Assembly: GCA_051883555.1 (NCBI GenBank)
Contig: JBJETY010000008.1
Coordinates: forward strand, 6,533 to 70,532
Reading direction: 5' to 3'
DNA: 64,000 nucleotides
DNA from: CAG-917 sp051883555
Lineage (GTDB): Bacteria; Bacillota; Clostridia; Christensenellales; CAG-917
The notes beneath the pieces are model-generated. The model was not told the origin of the DNA, searched no databases, and saw only the letters and a program-made list of their open reading frames with translations. The translations under genes were made by a program, and so were the position numbers. Below, one piece after another: positions 12,763 through 23,027 of the stretch (the first letter of the stretch is position 1; each line of letters begins with the position of its first letter).

Positions 12763-13943
12763 TGTCTAAAAGATTATTTACGTCCGAAAGCGTTACGGAA
12801 GGGCATCCTGACAAGGTATGCGACCAGATAGCCGACGCGCTTTTGGATAAATATCTGGAACAAGACCCTGAATCGAGATGCGCAATCGAAGTTTGCGCAA
12901 CGACGGGAGTTATCTTTGTTTTCGGCGAAGTGACGTCGAAAGCGGTTGTCGATATTCAAAAGACAGTGCGTGAAGTCGTTGAAGACGTCGGATACAATTC
13001 GAGCGAAATCGGTTTCGACGCCAAAACGTGCGCAATATTGTCGTCTCTTCACGAGCAATCGCCGGATATCGCACGTGGCGTTGACGAAGCTACGGAATAC
13101 GTCGGTTGCGATGAGTTCGATAAGACGGGCGCAGGCGACCAGGGTATGATGTTCGGTTACGCCACAAACGAAACGAAAGAGTTTATGCCGCTTGCCATTG
13201 TGCTTGCCCATGCTCTTTCCAAAAGACTTGCCGAAGTCAGAAAGAAAGGAATTATCGATTATTTGCGTCCTGACGGAAAAACTCAGGTAACAGTCGAATA
13301 CGACGGCGATATGCCGAAAAGAGTCGATACCATCGTAGTTTCGTGTCAGCACGACGAAGAGGTGGATAACGACACGATTTTAAAGGACGTAGTCGAATAC
13401 GTAATAGAAAAAGCTATTCCTAAAAATTTAATCGACGACGATACGAAAATATACGTAAATCCTACGGGAAGATTCGTAACGGGCGGACCTAACGGCGACA
13501 GCGGCGTTACGGGAAGAAAGATTATCGTCGATACGTACGGCGGATACTGTGCGCACGGCGGCGGCGCCCTTTCGGGCAAGGACGCAACGAAGGTAGACAG
13601 AAGCGCATTTTATATGGCAAGATACGTCTGCAAAAATCTCGTTGCGGCAGGAGCGGCACGCAAGTGCGAATTGCAGATAGCTTATGCAATCGGTATGGCT
13701 CGTCCTATCTCGGTATCGGTTAATACTTTCGGCACGGGCGTCATATCCGACGATAAAATCGAAGAGATTGTGAAGAAAGTGTTCGATTTCAGACCGCTTG
13801 CAATCATAAACCATTTGAAACTTACAAGACCGATATACAGAGAGACGTCCAATTACGGACATCTCGGAAATTCCGAATTTCCGTGGGAAAAGCTCGATAA
13901 AGTCGAAGCTATCGAAAAAGCTCTTGCAAAGTATATGATTTAA
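12762..13943 (+). CDS. metK: S-adenosylmethionine synthetase
   Basis: MetK makes S-adenosylmethionine from ATP and methionine. The 393-residue protein has the family signatures EGHPDKVCDQIADA near the N-terminus, GAGDQGMMFGYA (ATP site) and the glycine-rich GGGALSGKDATKVDRSA loop. The ATG overlaps the rpoC stop (TAATG) with GGAG 8 bases upstream. Placement of metK in an rpoBC operon is unusual. recD2 begins 3 bases after its stop. No SAM riboswitch is seen, and expression must follow rpoBC transcription. Confidence 0.97.
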
Positions 13944-13946
13944 ATT

Positions 13947-16154
13947 ATGCATATAGACGGTGAAATTAAAAACATAATATTTCGCAACGAAGAAACGGGA
14001 TACAGCGTTTTGGAGTTGCTTACCAGCGGCGGTGAACTCATCACCGCCGTCGGCATATTTCCGCCGATAAGCGAAGGTCTTGTTCTTTCGCTCGACGGCG
14101 ATTTTAAACGTCGCAATCAATACGGATTGCAATTTGAAACGGAAAAATATTTCATTTCCGACCCCGTTAAATTAGAATCGATTAAAAAATATTTATCAAG
14201 CGGACTTATCAGAGGACTTGGCAAAGTTACGGCGCAGAATATAATAGATAAGTTCGGTTTAAGCACGCTCGATTATATGTCGAAGCCGCATGAGCTTGCC
14301 CGGGTAAACGGTATATCCTTAAAAAGGGCAACCGAATTTTCGGTGGCGTTTGAAAAGGCAAGAAAGGCGCAGGAAACGGTTATTTTTTTGCAAGGGCTCG
14401 GCGTCAGCATAAATATGAGCCTCAAAATTTACAGAGCTTACGGCAACGGAACGGTTGATAAGGTAAAAAAGAATCCGTACATGCTCGTTGAAGATATCGA
14501 CGGAATAGGCTTTATCACGGCGGACGGAATCGCAGCCACGTTAGGTATAGCAAAAGACAGCGACGTAAGAATAAGCGCAGGCATAATCCACACTTTAAAG
14601 GAAGCGGCGGCAAGAAGCGGTAATACGTATTTGCCGAGAGAGCAACTTGTAGAATCAGCGGTGAAGCTTTTAAAGATTGGCAGCGATAACGACAGAGCAA
14701 GAGTGAGCGAAAATCTCGACGACCTTATACTGTTAGGGCAATTAAAGTCGGTGGATATTTCGGGAAACAAGGCGATTATGCTCGTTAAATTTTTCAATAT
14801 CGAAAAAAGCATAGCGACAAGGTTTGTTAAGCTTGCCGAATTTAATCAGAATTTAAATACCGAATGCGATTTGGAGATTAGTCAATATGAAAAGGAAAAC
14901 GGAATTGAACTTCACGAATCGCAAAGGGAAGCGGTAAAGGAAGCGGTAAACGGTTCGGTTGTAGTAATAACCGGCGGACCGGGTACCGGCAAGACTACCA
15001 TAGTAAAATGTATTCTCGAATCGTTTAAGAATATGAAACTGAGAGTTGCGCTTTGCGCTCCGACGGGCAGAGCCGCCAAACGAATGACGGAAGCCACGGG
15101 CGTGGAAGCGAAAACCATTCACCGCCTTATAGATATAGAAAACGACGACAACGATTTTTCGTTCAGCGAATACAAGAAATTGCCGGTTGACGCAGTAATT
15201 GTCGATGAAGCCAGCATGGTAGACGAATACGTTTTCAACGCGTTGCTTAAATCTGTCAGTCTGTCGACGAAACTCATAATCGTAGGCGACGGCGACCAGT
15301 TGCCGTCGGTTGGCGCGGGAAACGTGTTGCACGATATCATAAAAAGCAAGATTTGCCCCGTAAAGGCATTGACTCATATTTACAGACAGGCACAAGAAAG
15401 CGGAATCGTTATGTCGGCGCATGCGATAAATTCCGGAAGAATGCCTTCGCTGGATAACTCATACAAAGATTTTTATTTTATCGAACTTTCCGATTCGGAA
15501 AAGATAAAGGACGAAATAGTCGGTTTATGCACGAAAAGACTGCCGAAATATTTAAACATCAGTCCGTTTGAAGTGCAAGTGCTGTCACCTATGAAAAAGG
15601 GAATAAGCGGAACGACGAGTTTAAATTCCGTTTTGCAAAACGAACTTAACCCAAAAACTGCAGGCGAGAAAGAACTATATTACGGCGATACCGTTTTCAG
15701 AAAGGGCGATAAGGTTATGCATACGCAAAACAACTATCAACTTAGTTGGGCGTTGGAAAAGGATAATCACTATGAAAGGGGCAAGGGCGTTTTTAACGGC
15801 GATATAGGGACTATCGAACTTATCGACAAAGAAAACTTTATCGTAAAATTCGAGGACGGAAGACAAGTCAACTATTCCACCTCGGATTTGGAGCAACTGT
15901 CCCTTGCTTATGCTACGACCATACACAAATCTCAGGGTAGCGAATTCGACGCCGTGGTAATATCGCTCGAAGCAAATTTTCTTTTGCAGTCGAGAAATTT
16001 AATATATACGGCGGTTACGAGAGCGAAAAAAATGGCGGTACTTGTCGGAAGCTCAAAAACGTTAAAGAGTATGATTTCAAAAAATCAGACGGAAAGATAC
16101 ACGCTGCTTAAACACTTTATTGAAAGCGAGGCGGACGACGGTGAAAGCAGATAA
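13947..16154 (+). CDS. recD2: RecD2-type ATP-dependent 5'-3' DNA helicase
   Basis: RecD2 is a stand-alone SF1B helicase used in DNA repair and replication-fork maintenance. The 735-residue protein has an N-terminal OB-like part (about 1-90), helix-hairpin-helix repeats (about 90-200), then the motor: Walker A GGPGTGKTT near residue 347, Walker B VDEASMVDEY near 420, motif III GDGDQLPSVGAGN near 450, and C-terminal TIHKSQGSEFD and YTAVTRAKK. No clear Shine-Dalgarno precedes the ATG, which is only 3 bases after metK, so coupling is likely. Its 3' end overlaps the start of comF. Confidence 0.95.
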   Translation: MHIDGEIKNIIFRNEETGYSVLELLTSGGELITAVGIFPPISEGLVLSLDGDFKRRNQYGLQFETEKYFISDPVKLESIKKYLSSGLIRGLGKVTAQNIIDKFGLSTLDYMSKPHELARVNGISLKRATEFSVAFEKARKAQETVIFLQGLGVSINMSLKIYRAYGNGTVDKVKKNPYMLVEDIDGIGFITADGIAATLGIAKDSDVRISAGIIHTLKEAAARSGNTYLPREQLVESAVKLLKIGSDNDRARVSENLDDLILLGQLKSVDISGNKAIMLVKFFNIEKSIATRFVKLAEFNQNLNTECDLEISQYEKENGIELHESQREAVKEAVNGSVVVITGGPGTGKTTIVKCILESFKNMKLRVALCAPTGRAAKRMTEATGVEAKTIHRLIDIENDDNDFSFSEYKKLPVDAVIVDEASMVDEYVFNALLKSVSLSTKLIIVGDGDQLPSVGAGNVLHDIIKSKICPVKALTHIYRQAQESGIVMSAHAINSGRMPSLDNSYKDFYFIELSDSEKIKDEIVGLCTKRLPKYLNISPFEVQVLSPMKKGISGTTSLNSVLQNELNPKTAGEKELYYGDTVFRKGDKVMHTQNNYQLSWALEKDNHYERGKGVFNGDIGTIELIDKENFIVKFEDGRQVNYSTSDLEQLSLAYATTIHKSQGSEFDAVVISLEANFLLQSRNLIYTAVTRAKKMAVLVGSSKTLKSMISKNQTERYTLLKHFIESEADDGESR

Positions 16155-16869
16155 GTTTTTTGCGGCAATAAGAAACGCAGTATATCCCGAAAACGAAACG
16201 TGCGATTTATGCGGAAACGAATTGCCTTTTAAAAGCAGATTGAATCTTTGTTCGGAATGTCTTTCCAAACTTGAATTCAACAACGGCAGGATATGTTTAA
16301 GGTGTGGTTCGCCGATTTTAAACGAGGCGGACTATTGTCTCAGATGCGAAAACAGAGTAAACGCTTTTAGATATAACAGAAGTCCGTTGCTTTACGAAGG
16401 ACTTGCAAAGAAAACCGTTTTATCTTTTAAATACGGCGAAAAGCGGTATTTGTCCGAGTTTTTGGGAAAACTTATGACGGATGAATTTATAAAGAACGAT
16501 ATGCAAGCTTCCGTTGCTACGTTTGTCCCTATGACGAAGAAAGAGAAAAAGAAGAGAGGATACAATCAGGCGGAACTTCTTGCCGACTGCGTTGCAGGCA
16601 ATTTAAAATTGGATTTAAGAGAACTTCTCGTAAAGAACGGAGAAACGCCCGAACAAAAGAAACTTTCCGCAAAAGAGCGAGAGGAAAATATGAAAGGAAT
16701 ATTCGGTTGCACGGCAGATTTAAAAGGTAAAGAAGTTTTGCTTATCGACGACGTTTTTACAACGGGCGCGACTGCAAACGAATGCGCAAAGCAACTTATA
16801 AAGGCGGGAGCTAACGGCGTTGTTGTGTTGACGGCGGCGGTAACGTCCTTGAAACCGCATATATCTTAA
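16141..16869 (+). CDS. comFC: ComF family phosphoribosyltransferase-like protein
   Basis: ComFC-type proteins take part in DNA uptake during natural transformation. The 242-residue product has two N-terminal CxxC pairs (CDLCG...CSEC and CLRCG...CLRC) that should bind zinc, and a C-terminal phosphoribosyltransferase fold with the PRPP loop VLLIDDVFTTGAT. GTG at 16141 is preferred: GAGG at 16128-16131 lies 9 bases before it, inside recD2. A TTG 21 bases upstream is the alternative. The gene overlaps recD2 by 14 bases. Confidence 0.88.
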   Translation: MKADKFFAAIRNAVYPENETCDLCGNELPFKSRLNLCSECLSKLEFNNGRICLRCGSPILNEADYCLRCENRVNAFRYNRSPLLYEGLAKKTVLSFKYGEKRYLSEFLGKLMTDEFIKNDMQASVATFVPMTKKEKKKRGYNQAELLADCVAGNLKLDLRELLVKNGETPEQKKLSAKEREENMKGIFGCTADLKGKEVLLIDDVFTTGATANECAKQLIKAGANGVVVLTAAVTSLKPHIS

Positions 16870-16920
16870 CCGTTTGACAAAAACGGCGTGCAAATGTATT
16901 ATAAATATCTAGGAGTGAAT

Positions 16921-19584
16921 ATGGGACTTTTTGGAAACGAAAACAAAAGACAAATTAAAAAGCTTGAGAAGATAGCGGGAAAGATAGAATTGCTTTCCGA
17001 CGAATTCAAGGCGCTTTCCAACGAGGCTCTTACGGCAAAGACGGAAGAGTTTAAAAAAAGGATAGCGGACGGCGAAAAGCTCGACGACCTTTTGCCCGAG
17101 GCTTTCGCCACTGTCAGAGAGGCTTCCGAAAGAGTTCTCGGAATGAGACATTTTCACGTGCAACTGCTCGGCGGAATTGCTTTGCATCAGGGACGTATCG
17201 CAGAAATGGCAACAGGTGAAGGTAAAACGCTTGTAGCGACGCTTCCTGCATATTTAAACGCGCTTACTGGAAAGGGCGTTCATATAGTTACCGTCAACGA
17301 TTATCTTGCAAAGCGTGACGCATATTGGATGGGCAAACTTTACAAATTTTTGGGACTTTCCGTCGGTATTGTCGTTCCGCAAATGAACCATGCCGATAAA
17401 GTTTTATCTTACAATGCGGATATAACCTATTGCACGAACAACGAACTCGGTTTCGATTTTTTGCGCGATAACATGGTCGTTTCAAAAAAGGACAAAGCGC
17501 AAAGAGGACTCAATTTTGCCATTCTCGACGAAGTCGACTCTATATTGATTGACGAAGCGAGAACGCCGCTCATTATTTCAGGCAGGGGAGAAAAGTCAAG
17601 CGACCTTTATAAATCGGCAAACGCATTTGCGAGAGGACTTCGCGACGGCGAAGATTTTTCGATAGACGAAAAGGAAAAAACCGTTGTGTTGACCGATGAA
17701 GGCACGGCAAAAGCGGAAAAATTCTTTAAAGTCGAAAACCTTGCCGATATGGAAAACAACGAGCTTTATCATCATATCTGTCAGGCGCTTAAAGCCCACT
17801 TTATTATGAAAAAGGACCGCGACTATATCGTGTCGGACGGCGAAGTGCTTATCGTCGACGAATTTACCGGCCGTGTTATGGTTGGTCGTCGTTACAGCGA
17901 AGGTCTTCATCAGGCGATAGAAGCGAAAGAAGGCGTCGTAATAAGAAGCGAAAACAAAACTCTTGCGACAATCACCTTCCAGAACTTTTTCAGAATGTAT
18001 TCCAAACTTTCGGGTATGACCGGTACGGCGAAAACGGAAGAAGACGAATTTAAGGGCATATACAAACTCGACGTCGTCACGATTCCGCCTAACAAGCCGT
18101 CGCAAAGAATCGACGAACACGACAGAATTTATACAACCGTAAAGGGAAAGATGAAAGCGGTCGTCGAAGAAATAGAAAATTGTCATAAAAACGGACAACC
18201 CGTACTTGTAGGTACGGTTTCGGTTGAGAAGTCGGAAGAGCTTTCAAAGACGTTGAAGCGAATGAGCATTCCGCATACCGTGCTTAACGCAAAGCAACAT
18301 AAAAAGGAAGCGGAAATTATCGCACAGGCGGGAAGATACGGCGCCGTTACGATTGCTACCAATATGGCAGGTCGTGGTACGGATATAAAACTTGGCGGAA
18401 ACCCTGAATATCAGGCAAGACAAAGGCTTGAAAAAGACGGCTACGACGAAGCTACAATCGAAGCGGCGGTTTCCATTTTGCCGAGCGACGACCAGTCGGT
18501 GAAAAAGGCGAAAGCCGAATACGAACGCCACTTGAAAGATTTCGAAGAGATTTGCAACAGAGAAAAGGAAGAAGTCATAAAAGCGGGCGGACTCAGAATT
18601 ATCGGAACGGAGCGTCACGAGTCGAGACGTATCGATAATCAGTTGCGTGGTCGTGCGGGACGTCAGGGCGACGTCGGCTCGACGGTGTTCTACATTTCCA
18701 TGGAAGACGACGTTGCAAGAATATTCGGCGGCGACAGAATGAAGCAGATTGCCGAAATGTTCAAAATGGACGAGGATATGGCGATAACGAGCGGACTCGT
18801 TACGAAACAGATTGAAAGGGCTCAGCTTATGGTTGAGTCGAGAAATTACAGCATAAGAAAGACAGTTTTAAGTTACGACGACGTTATGAACGCACAGCGT
18901 TCAATCATTTATACCGAACGCGGAAAAGTTCTCGACGGTCTTGACGTACACGACCAGATACTCGATATGATTGACGGACTTGCCGAACATATTATTTCGA
19001 CGTACGCCGATTATAAGCAGGACTACACGACGTGGGATTACGAAGCGTTCAACGCGGCTCTCGAAAGGCAGATGCTCCCTGAGGGCAGCAACGTTATAAC
19101 GGAAAAACTTGCTTCTCATTACGACGTATACAAACTTAAAAAAGCGGTTATGGACATAGCTTTGCCTAGCTATGAACAAAAGATAGAAAAGGCAAAGGCT
19201 GACGGAATAGATTTCGGCGAAATCGAAAGACTCATTCTTTTGAAAACGGTCGACGCAAAATGGATGGACCATATCGACCAGATGGACGCTCTTCGCCGCG
19301 GTATAGGTTTAAGAGGACTCGGACAGCGTGACCCGGTCATTTCATACCGTGAAGAAGGATGGGGAATGTTCGACGATATGATTGACCGTATTCATAACGA
19401 CACGGCGGGAATTTTGCTTAAAGTTACGGTTGAGAAAAACGAAAACGGAAACAAAGAAAAAATGGCGGTAAACAAGGTAACGGCAAAAGCCGTGCCGAAA
19501 AAAGCGGAAGTCGGCAGAAACGACCCTTGTCCGTGCGGAAGCGGAAAAAAATATAAACAGTGTTGCGGTAAAAACAATGATTGA
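16921..19584 (+). CDS. secA: Preprotein translocase ATPase SecA
   Basis: SecA drives protein export through SecYEG. The 887-residue protein contains Walker A MATGEGKTLVA near residue 100, DEVDSILIDEARTPLIISG near 200, the TNMAGRGTDIKLGG helicase block, and IDNQLRGRAGRQGD. It ends with the zinc-binding SEC-C tail (PCPCGSGKKYKQCCG) that contacts SecB or ribosomes. ATG at 16921 is supported by AGGAG at 16911-16915. It follows comF after 51 bases and overlaps prfB by 8 bases, so it is part of the rpoB unit. Confidence 0.98.
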   Translation: MGLFGNENKRQIKKLEKIAGKIELLSDEFKALSNEALTAKTEEFKKRIADGEKLDDLLPEAFATVREASERVLGMRHFHVQLLGGIALHQGRIAEMATGEGKTLVATLPAYLNALTGKGVHIVTVNDYLAKRDAYWMGKLYKFLGLSVGIVVPQMNHADKVLSYNADITYCTNNELGFDFLRDNMVVSKKDKAQRGLNFAILDEVDSILIDEARTPLIISGRGEKSSDLYKSANAFARGLRDGEDFSIDEKEKTVVLTDEGTAKAEKFFKVENLADMENNELYHHICQALKAHFIMKKDRDYIVSDGEVLIVDEFTGRVMVGRRYSEGLHQAIEAKEGVVIRSENKTLATITFQNFFRMYSKLSGMTGTAKTEEDEFKGIYKLDVVTIPPNKPSQRIDEHDRIYTTVKGKMKAVVEEIENCHKNGQPVLVGTVSVEKSEELSKTLKRMSIPHTVLNAKQHKKEAEIIAQAGRYGAVTIATNMAGRGTDIKLGGNPEYQARQRLEKDGYDEATIEAAVSILPSDDQSVKKAKAEYERHLKDFEEICNREKEEVIKAGGLRIIGTERHESRRIDNQLRGRAGRQGDVGSTVFYISMEDDVARIFGGDRMKQIAEMFKMDEDMAITSGLVTKQIERAQLMVESRNYSIRKTVLSYDDVMNAQRSIIYTERGKVLDGLDVHDQILDMIDGLAEHIISTYADYKQDYTTWDYEAFNAALERQMLPEGSNVITEKLASHYDVYKLKKAVMDIALPSYEQKIEKAKADGIDFGEIERLILLKTVDAKWMDHIDQMDALRRGIGLRGLGQRDPVISYREEGWGMFDDMIDRIHNDTAGILLKVTVEKNENGNKEKMAVNKVTAKAVPKKAEVGRNDPCPCGSGKKYKQCCGKNND

Positions 19585-20692
19585 TACAATAGGCAGAAAA
19601 AACAGAATAAACGAACTTATTGACACGCTTAGCATTGCCTATGCTTCGATATCGCCCGACAAGATAAAAGCGGAAATAAAAAGACTTACGGAAATCGAAC
19701 ACGGCGACGGCTTCTGGAACGACGTCGAAAACGCTCAGAAAGTGTCGAAAGAATTAAAAAGGCTGGAAGCCAAAATCGAAAAATTCGAAAAGCTCGAAGG
19801 CAAATTGAAAGACGCTTTAGATACGGTTGAGATTTTAGAACTCGAACCGGACGAAAGCATAGTCGAAGACCTTGACAAAGATATCGACTCTCTTTCAAAC
19901 GCCGTGGAAGAAATTCGTCTGGCTACGCTGCTCAGCGGAAAATACGACGGGCTTAACGCAATTATGACGTTGCACGCAGGCGCGGGCGGCACGGAAGCTC
20001 AGGACTGGGCAAGTATGCTTTACAGAATGTATACCAGATATCTTGAATCGAAAGATTATAAGGTAACGGAGCTTGATAAGTTGGACGGCGACGAAGCAGG
20101 GATAAAAAGCGTTACGTTTAAAGCGGAAGGCGACAACGCATACGGCTATTTAAAGGCAGAAAAGGGCGTTCACCGACTTGTCAGAATTTCGCCGTTCGAC
20201 GCAAACAGCAGACGTCATACGTCTTTTGCCTCTCTTGAAGTCATGCCTGAAATTATCGACGACGCGGATATCGTAATCCGTCCGGAAGATTTGAAAGTCG
20301 ATACGTACAGAAGTAGCGGAGCGGGCGGACAGCACGTCAACAAAACGGAATCGGCCATAAGAATTACGCATATACCAACGGGTATAATCGTTGCGTGTCA
20401 GAACGAACGCAGTCAGATTCAGAACAGAGAAACGGCAATGAATATGTTGCGCGGCAAACTCGTCGAAAGAAGAGAGCGTGAACGCGAGGCGGAAGCGGCT
20501 TCGATTTCAGGCGTTCTGAAAAAAATCGAATGGGGCAGTCAGATAAGAAGTTACGTTTTCTGTCCGTATACTATGGTTAAAGACCACCGCACGGGATACG
20601 AAACGGGCAACGTGCAGGCAGTTATGGACGGCGACTTAGAGCCGTTTATAAACGAATACTTAAAGCAGGCTAACGCAAAGAGCATAGAATAA
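19577..20692 (+). CDS. prfB: Peptide chain release factor 2, encoded in one frame
   Basis: RF2 reads UGA and UAA stop codons. The 371-residue protein has the RF2-specific SPF tripeptide (RISPFDANS, near 200) and the catalytic GGQ (SSGAGGQHVNKTESA, near 250). In most bacteria prfB carries an in-frame UGA near codon 25 that needs a +1 frameshift; here the equivalent stretch (SIAYASISPDKIKAE) is read straight through with no UGA and no slippery CTT. The ATG lies inside the last codons of secA. Confidence 0.96.
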   Translation: MIDTIGRKNRINELIDTLSIAYASISPDKIKAEIKRLTEIEHGDGFWNDVENAQKVSKELKRLEAKIEKFEKLEGKLKDALDTVEILELEPDESIVEDLDKDIDSLSNAVEEIRLATLLSGKYDGLNAIMTLHAGAGGTEAQDWASMLYRMYTRYLESKDYKVTELDKLDGDEAGIKSVTFKAEGDNAYGYLKAEKGVHRLVRISPFDANSRRHTSFASLEVMPEIIDDADIVIRPEDLKVDTYRSSGAGGQHVNKTESAIRITHIPTGIIVACQNERSQIQNRETAMNMLRGKLVERREREREAEAASISGVLKKIEWGSQIRSYVFCPYTMVKDHRTGYETGNVQAVMDGDLEPFINEYLKQANAKSIE

Positions 20693-20759
20693 AATTGTCG
20701 GAATCGATAAGCAATCGTAAGCGACCGATAGCAACCGACGAAATTAAACCGAAAGCAAA

Positions 20760-21782
20760 ATGGAACTTAAAGATAAGGAAAACATCGTTATACTCAGCAT
20801 AGAGTCGTCGTGCGACGAAACGGCGGCGGCGGTTGTCAAAAACGGACGTACGGTTTTGTCAAGCGTCATTGCTACGCAAATCGACATACACAGAAGGTTT
20901 GGCGGAGTCGTGCCGGAAATAGCGTCGAGAAATCACGTTTTGTCGATAGAAAGCGTTGTGGACGAAGCGATGAAAAAGGCGAACGTAACGCACGACGATA
21001 TCGACGCCATAGCCGTAACTTACGGCGCAGGGCTGCTTGGGGCGCTGCTTGTCGGCGTGTCGTACGCAAAGGGGCTTGCATACGTCTGGGGCAAACCGCT
21101 TTTTGCGGTAAGTCACGTAAAAGGACACATTGCGGCGAATTATATCGATTCCGATTTAAAACCGCCGTATTTGTGCATGCTGTGCAGCGGCGGACATACG
21201 GCAGTGCTCGAAGTGAAAGATTATTGCGACTCGAGGTTGTTGGCGGCAACCCGTGACGACGCGGCAGGGGAAGCGTTCGATAAAGTTGCAAGGATATTAT
21301 CTTTGCCGTATCCGGGCGGACCCGAAATCGAAAAACTCGCAAAGGAAGGCGAACCCGTTTTTGAATTTCCTAAGCCGAAATACAAGGGCAAAGAAGTTTA
21401 TTTTTCATACAGCGGACTTAAAACGGCGGTTATAAATTTTGTGCATAACGCAGAGCAGAGACAAGAAAAAATCGACGGCGCAAATCTTGCATGCAGTTTC
21501 CAGAAAGCGGCTGTCGAACAGATGACGGACGCTGTCGAAATTTTGCAAAAACGCACCGGCTTAAACAAAATCGCCATAGCTGGCGGAGTTTCGGCAAACG
21601 GTTATTTAAGAGAAAAATTTAAGACGATTTTCGACAAAACGGGAGTCAGCGTTTATTATCCGCAACTTAAATATTGCACGGACAATGCGGCAATGATAGG
21701 GGCGGCGTGCTATTTTATGATAAAAAACGACGAAAAACCCGCCGAACTCAGCCTTGACGCAAAAGCGGACGTTCCGCTTTAA
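20760..21782 (+). CDS. tsaD: tRNA N6-adenosine threonylcarbamoyltransferase TsaD
   Basis: TsaD (Kae1/YgjD) places threonylcarbamoyl on A37 of ANN-decoding tRNAs, together with TsaB and TsaE. The 340-residue product starts with the ASKHA signature ILSIESSCDETAAAVV, has the metal site HVKGHIAA (two His, near residues 117-121), GGPEIEKLA and the C-terminal CTDNAAMIGAA. Only a weak purine stretch (GAAAGC) precedes the ATG. The spacing to prfB is 67 bases and no promoter is seen, so it is probably the last gene of the rpoB unit. A strong terminator follows. Confidence 0.96.
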   Translation: MELKDKENIVILSIESSCDETAAAVVKNGRTVLSSVIATQIDIHRRFGGVVPEIASRNHVLSIESVVDEAMKKANVTHDDIDAIAVTYGAGLLGALLVGVSYAKGLAYVWGKPLFAVSHVKGHIAANYIDSDLKPPYLCMLCSGGHTAVLEVKDYCDSRLLAATRDDAAGEAFDKVARILSLPYPGGPEIEKLAKEGEPVFEFPKPKYKGKEVYFSYSGLKTAVINFVHNAEQRQEKIDGANLACSFQKAAVEQMTDAVEILQKRTGLNKIAIAGGVSANGYLREKFKTIFDKTGVSVYYPQLKYCTDNAAMIGAACYFMIKNDEKPAELSLDAKADVPL

Positions 21783-21826
21783 TTTGAAAGCCATAGAAAA
21801 TTAAGTCGGAATTGATAAATTCGTTG

Positions 21827-21855
21827 TTGATTTAATAAAATTTATATTGTATAAT
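21827..21855 (+). promoter_or_regulatory. Possible promoter overlapping the tsaD terminator
   Basis: TTGATT at 21827-21832, 17 bases, TATAAT at 21850-21855. The predicted start lies inside the terminator hairpin, which would prevent the full stem forming in transcripts from here. It could serve the lipoprotein gene at 22185, or be chance in A+T-rich DNA. Confidence 0.35.
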
Positions 21856-21894
21856 AAGGCTGTGCTTTTCGGTATGCACAGCCTTATTTGTTTT
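21854..21894 (+). terminator. Terminator of the rpoB-tsaD unit
   Basis: 12-bp perfect stem ATAAGGCTGTGC (21854-21865) with GCACAGCCTTAT (21876-21887), 10-base loop, then TTGTTTTT. Confidence 0.9.
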
Positions 21895-22180
21895 TAAATT
21901 TAAACCAAAAAATTCAAACAAAAATTTTGCATAAAGAATTTAAAGGATTTAAAACAAAAGTTTAAAGAAAATTAAAGAAAAATTTAAAACAAAAGTTTTA
22001 AAGGAAAAGGTTTTAAAAAGGTTTAAACAAAGTTTTAAGGCAAAAGAGCTAAACGGAAAATTTAAAAACGTTTAAAAGAAAAGATAAAAAAAATTTTTAA
22101 AGAGAAATTTAAAAAGGCTTGTTTAAGTTGGCTGAAAGAATATTTAAAAGGATATAAAAGAGAAAAAAGGAGAGGACTAA
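21890..22180 (+). repeat. A-rich low-complexity tract rich in TTTAAA
   Basis: About 290 bases before the lipoprotein gene are almost free of C and carry the palindrome TTTAAA about every 12-25 bases (for example aaaacaaaagtttaaag and its variants). No open frame or promoter is convincing within it. A similar but shorter purine-rich stretch lies downstream of the same gene (23033-23180). Confidence 0.7.
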
Positions 22181-22184
22181 GGAA

Positions 22185-23027
22185 ATGGGAAAAAGAAAAG
22201 TTAAAGGACTTGTTTTGATAAGTCTTGTCGCAATAGTTGTTGCGTGTTGTCTTATGCTTGTCGCATGCGGACAAACGACGACAAAGACCGATACCACGGA
22301 CGGTTCGACGACAACCGATAGCGAAAGTGCGGAAAGCACCGTTGGGGAAAGCGGAAATTCCGGAACTTCTGAAACGGACGACACAAGCGACAGCGAAGCC
22401 GAATCTATCCCACAACCGCAAACTCCTGCCGAATATAAAGCGTTATGCGAAGAGAAAATTGTTGAAAAGGTTTCTGAATATCTCTCATCAGAATTAACTC
22501 GTGCAACAATAAGTAACGTTGAACTTGTTAAACTTAACGCAAAAGACGGAAAAGTTTTTGTAACTGCAGATTGTAAAACTGGAATAAAACCGTTTAAATA
22601 TTTTTATGAATTAGATAGTGATTTGGGTGATATATCTAAAAACACTTATAAAGAAATTTCTCAAAAATGTGATTCTTTAACTTTTTCTGATTTTGAAGAA
22701 AAAACAATATTAGAAGGTGCAATTTCGGAAGAAAAATATAACGACCTTTGCAACTATGTTTTGGCAGACGTTGGATTGAACGGCGGAACAGTCCTCAATG
22801 CAACGAAGTTTTATACGAGTAAAGATGGAATGCCTGGAACAATTTTAACGGTTTTATACAACGGAAAGATTGCAACGGTTGGGGCATATTGTCATTCTGC
22901 AACAACCGATAATACTCAATGTATTAATGAAATGCTTGACCCTGAAGCAAATAACGATATCCGAATCACTTCGTATGATGATTTTGTAGATTTTGATTAT
23001 TTAAACAACGAAGCGACAATGAGTTGA
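22185..23027 (+). CDS. Lipoprotein of unknown function
   Basis: A 280-residue product with a lipoprotein signal (basic MGKRKVKG, hydrophobic core, lipobox LVAC with Cys near residue 27). A Thr/Ser/Glu-rich linker follows (about 30-75), then a 200-residue globular part starting TPAEYKALCEEKIVEKV. No family is recognised. A weak internal symmetry (AEYKALCEEKIVEKV near 83 and EEKYNDLCNYVLADV near 182) suggests two related halves. From about 22440 on the sequence is more A+T-rich than the neighbouring operons. It is isolated between A-rich tracts; the ribosome-binding site is weak (AGGAGAGGACTAAGGAA). Confidence 0.75.
   Translation: MGKRKVKGLVLISLVAIVVACCLMLVACGQTTTKTDTTDGSTTTDSESAESTVGESGNSGTSETDDTSDSEAESIPQPQTPAEYKALCEEKIVEKVSEYLSSELTRATISNVELVKLNAKDGKVFVTADCKTGIKPFKYFYELDSDLGDISKNTYKEISQKCDSLTFSDFEEKTILEGAISEEKYNDLCNYVLADVGLNGGTVLNATKFYTSKDGMPGTILTVLYNGKIATVGAYCHSATTDNTQCINEMLDPEANNDIRITSYDDFVDFDYLNNEATMS

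Noticed and set aside
19577..20692. Release factor 1 (prfA)
   Set aside because: The stop-codon recognition loop reads SPF, which is specific for RF2.
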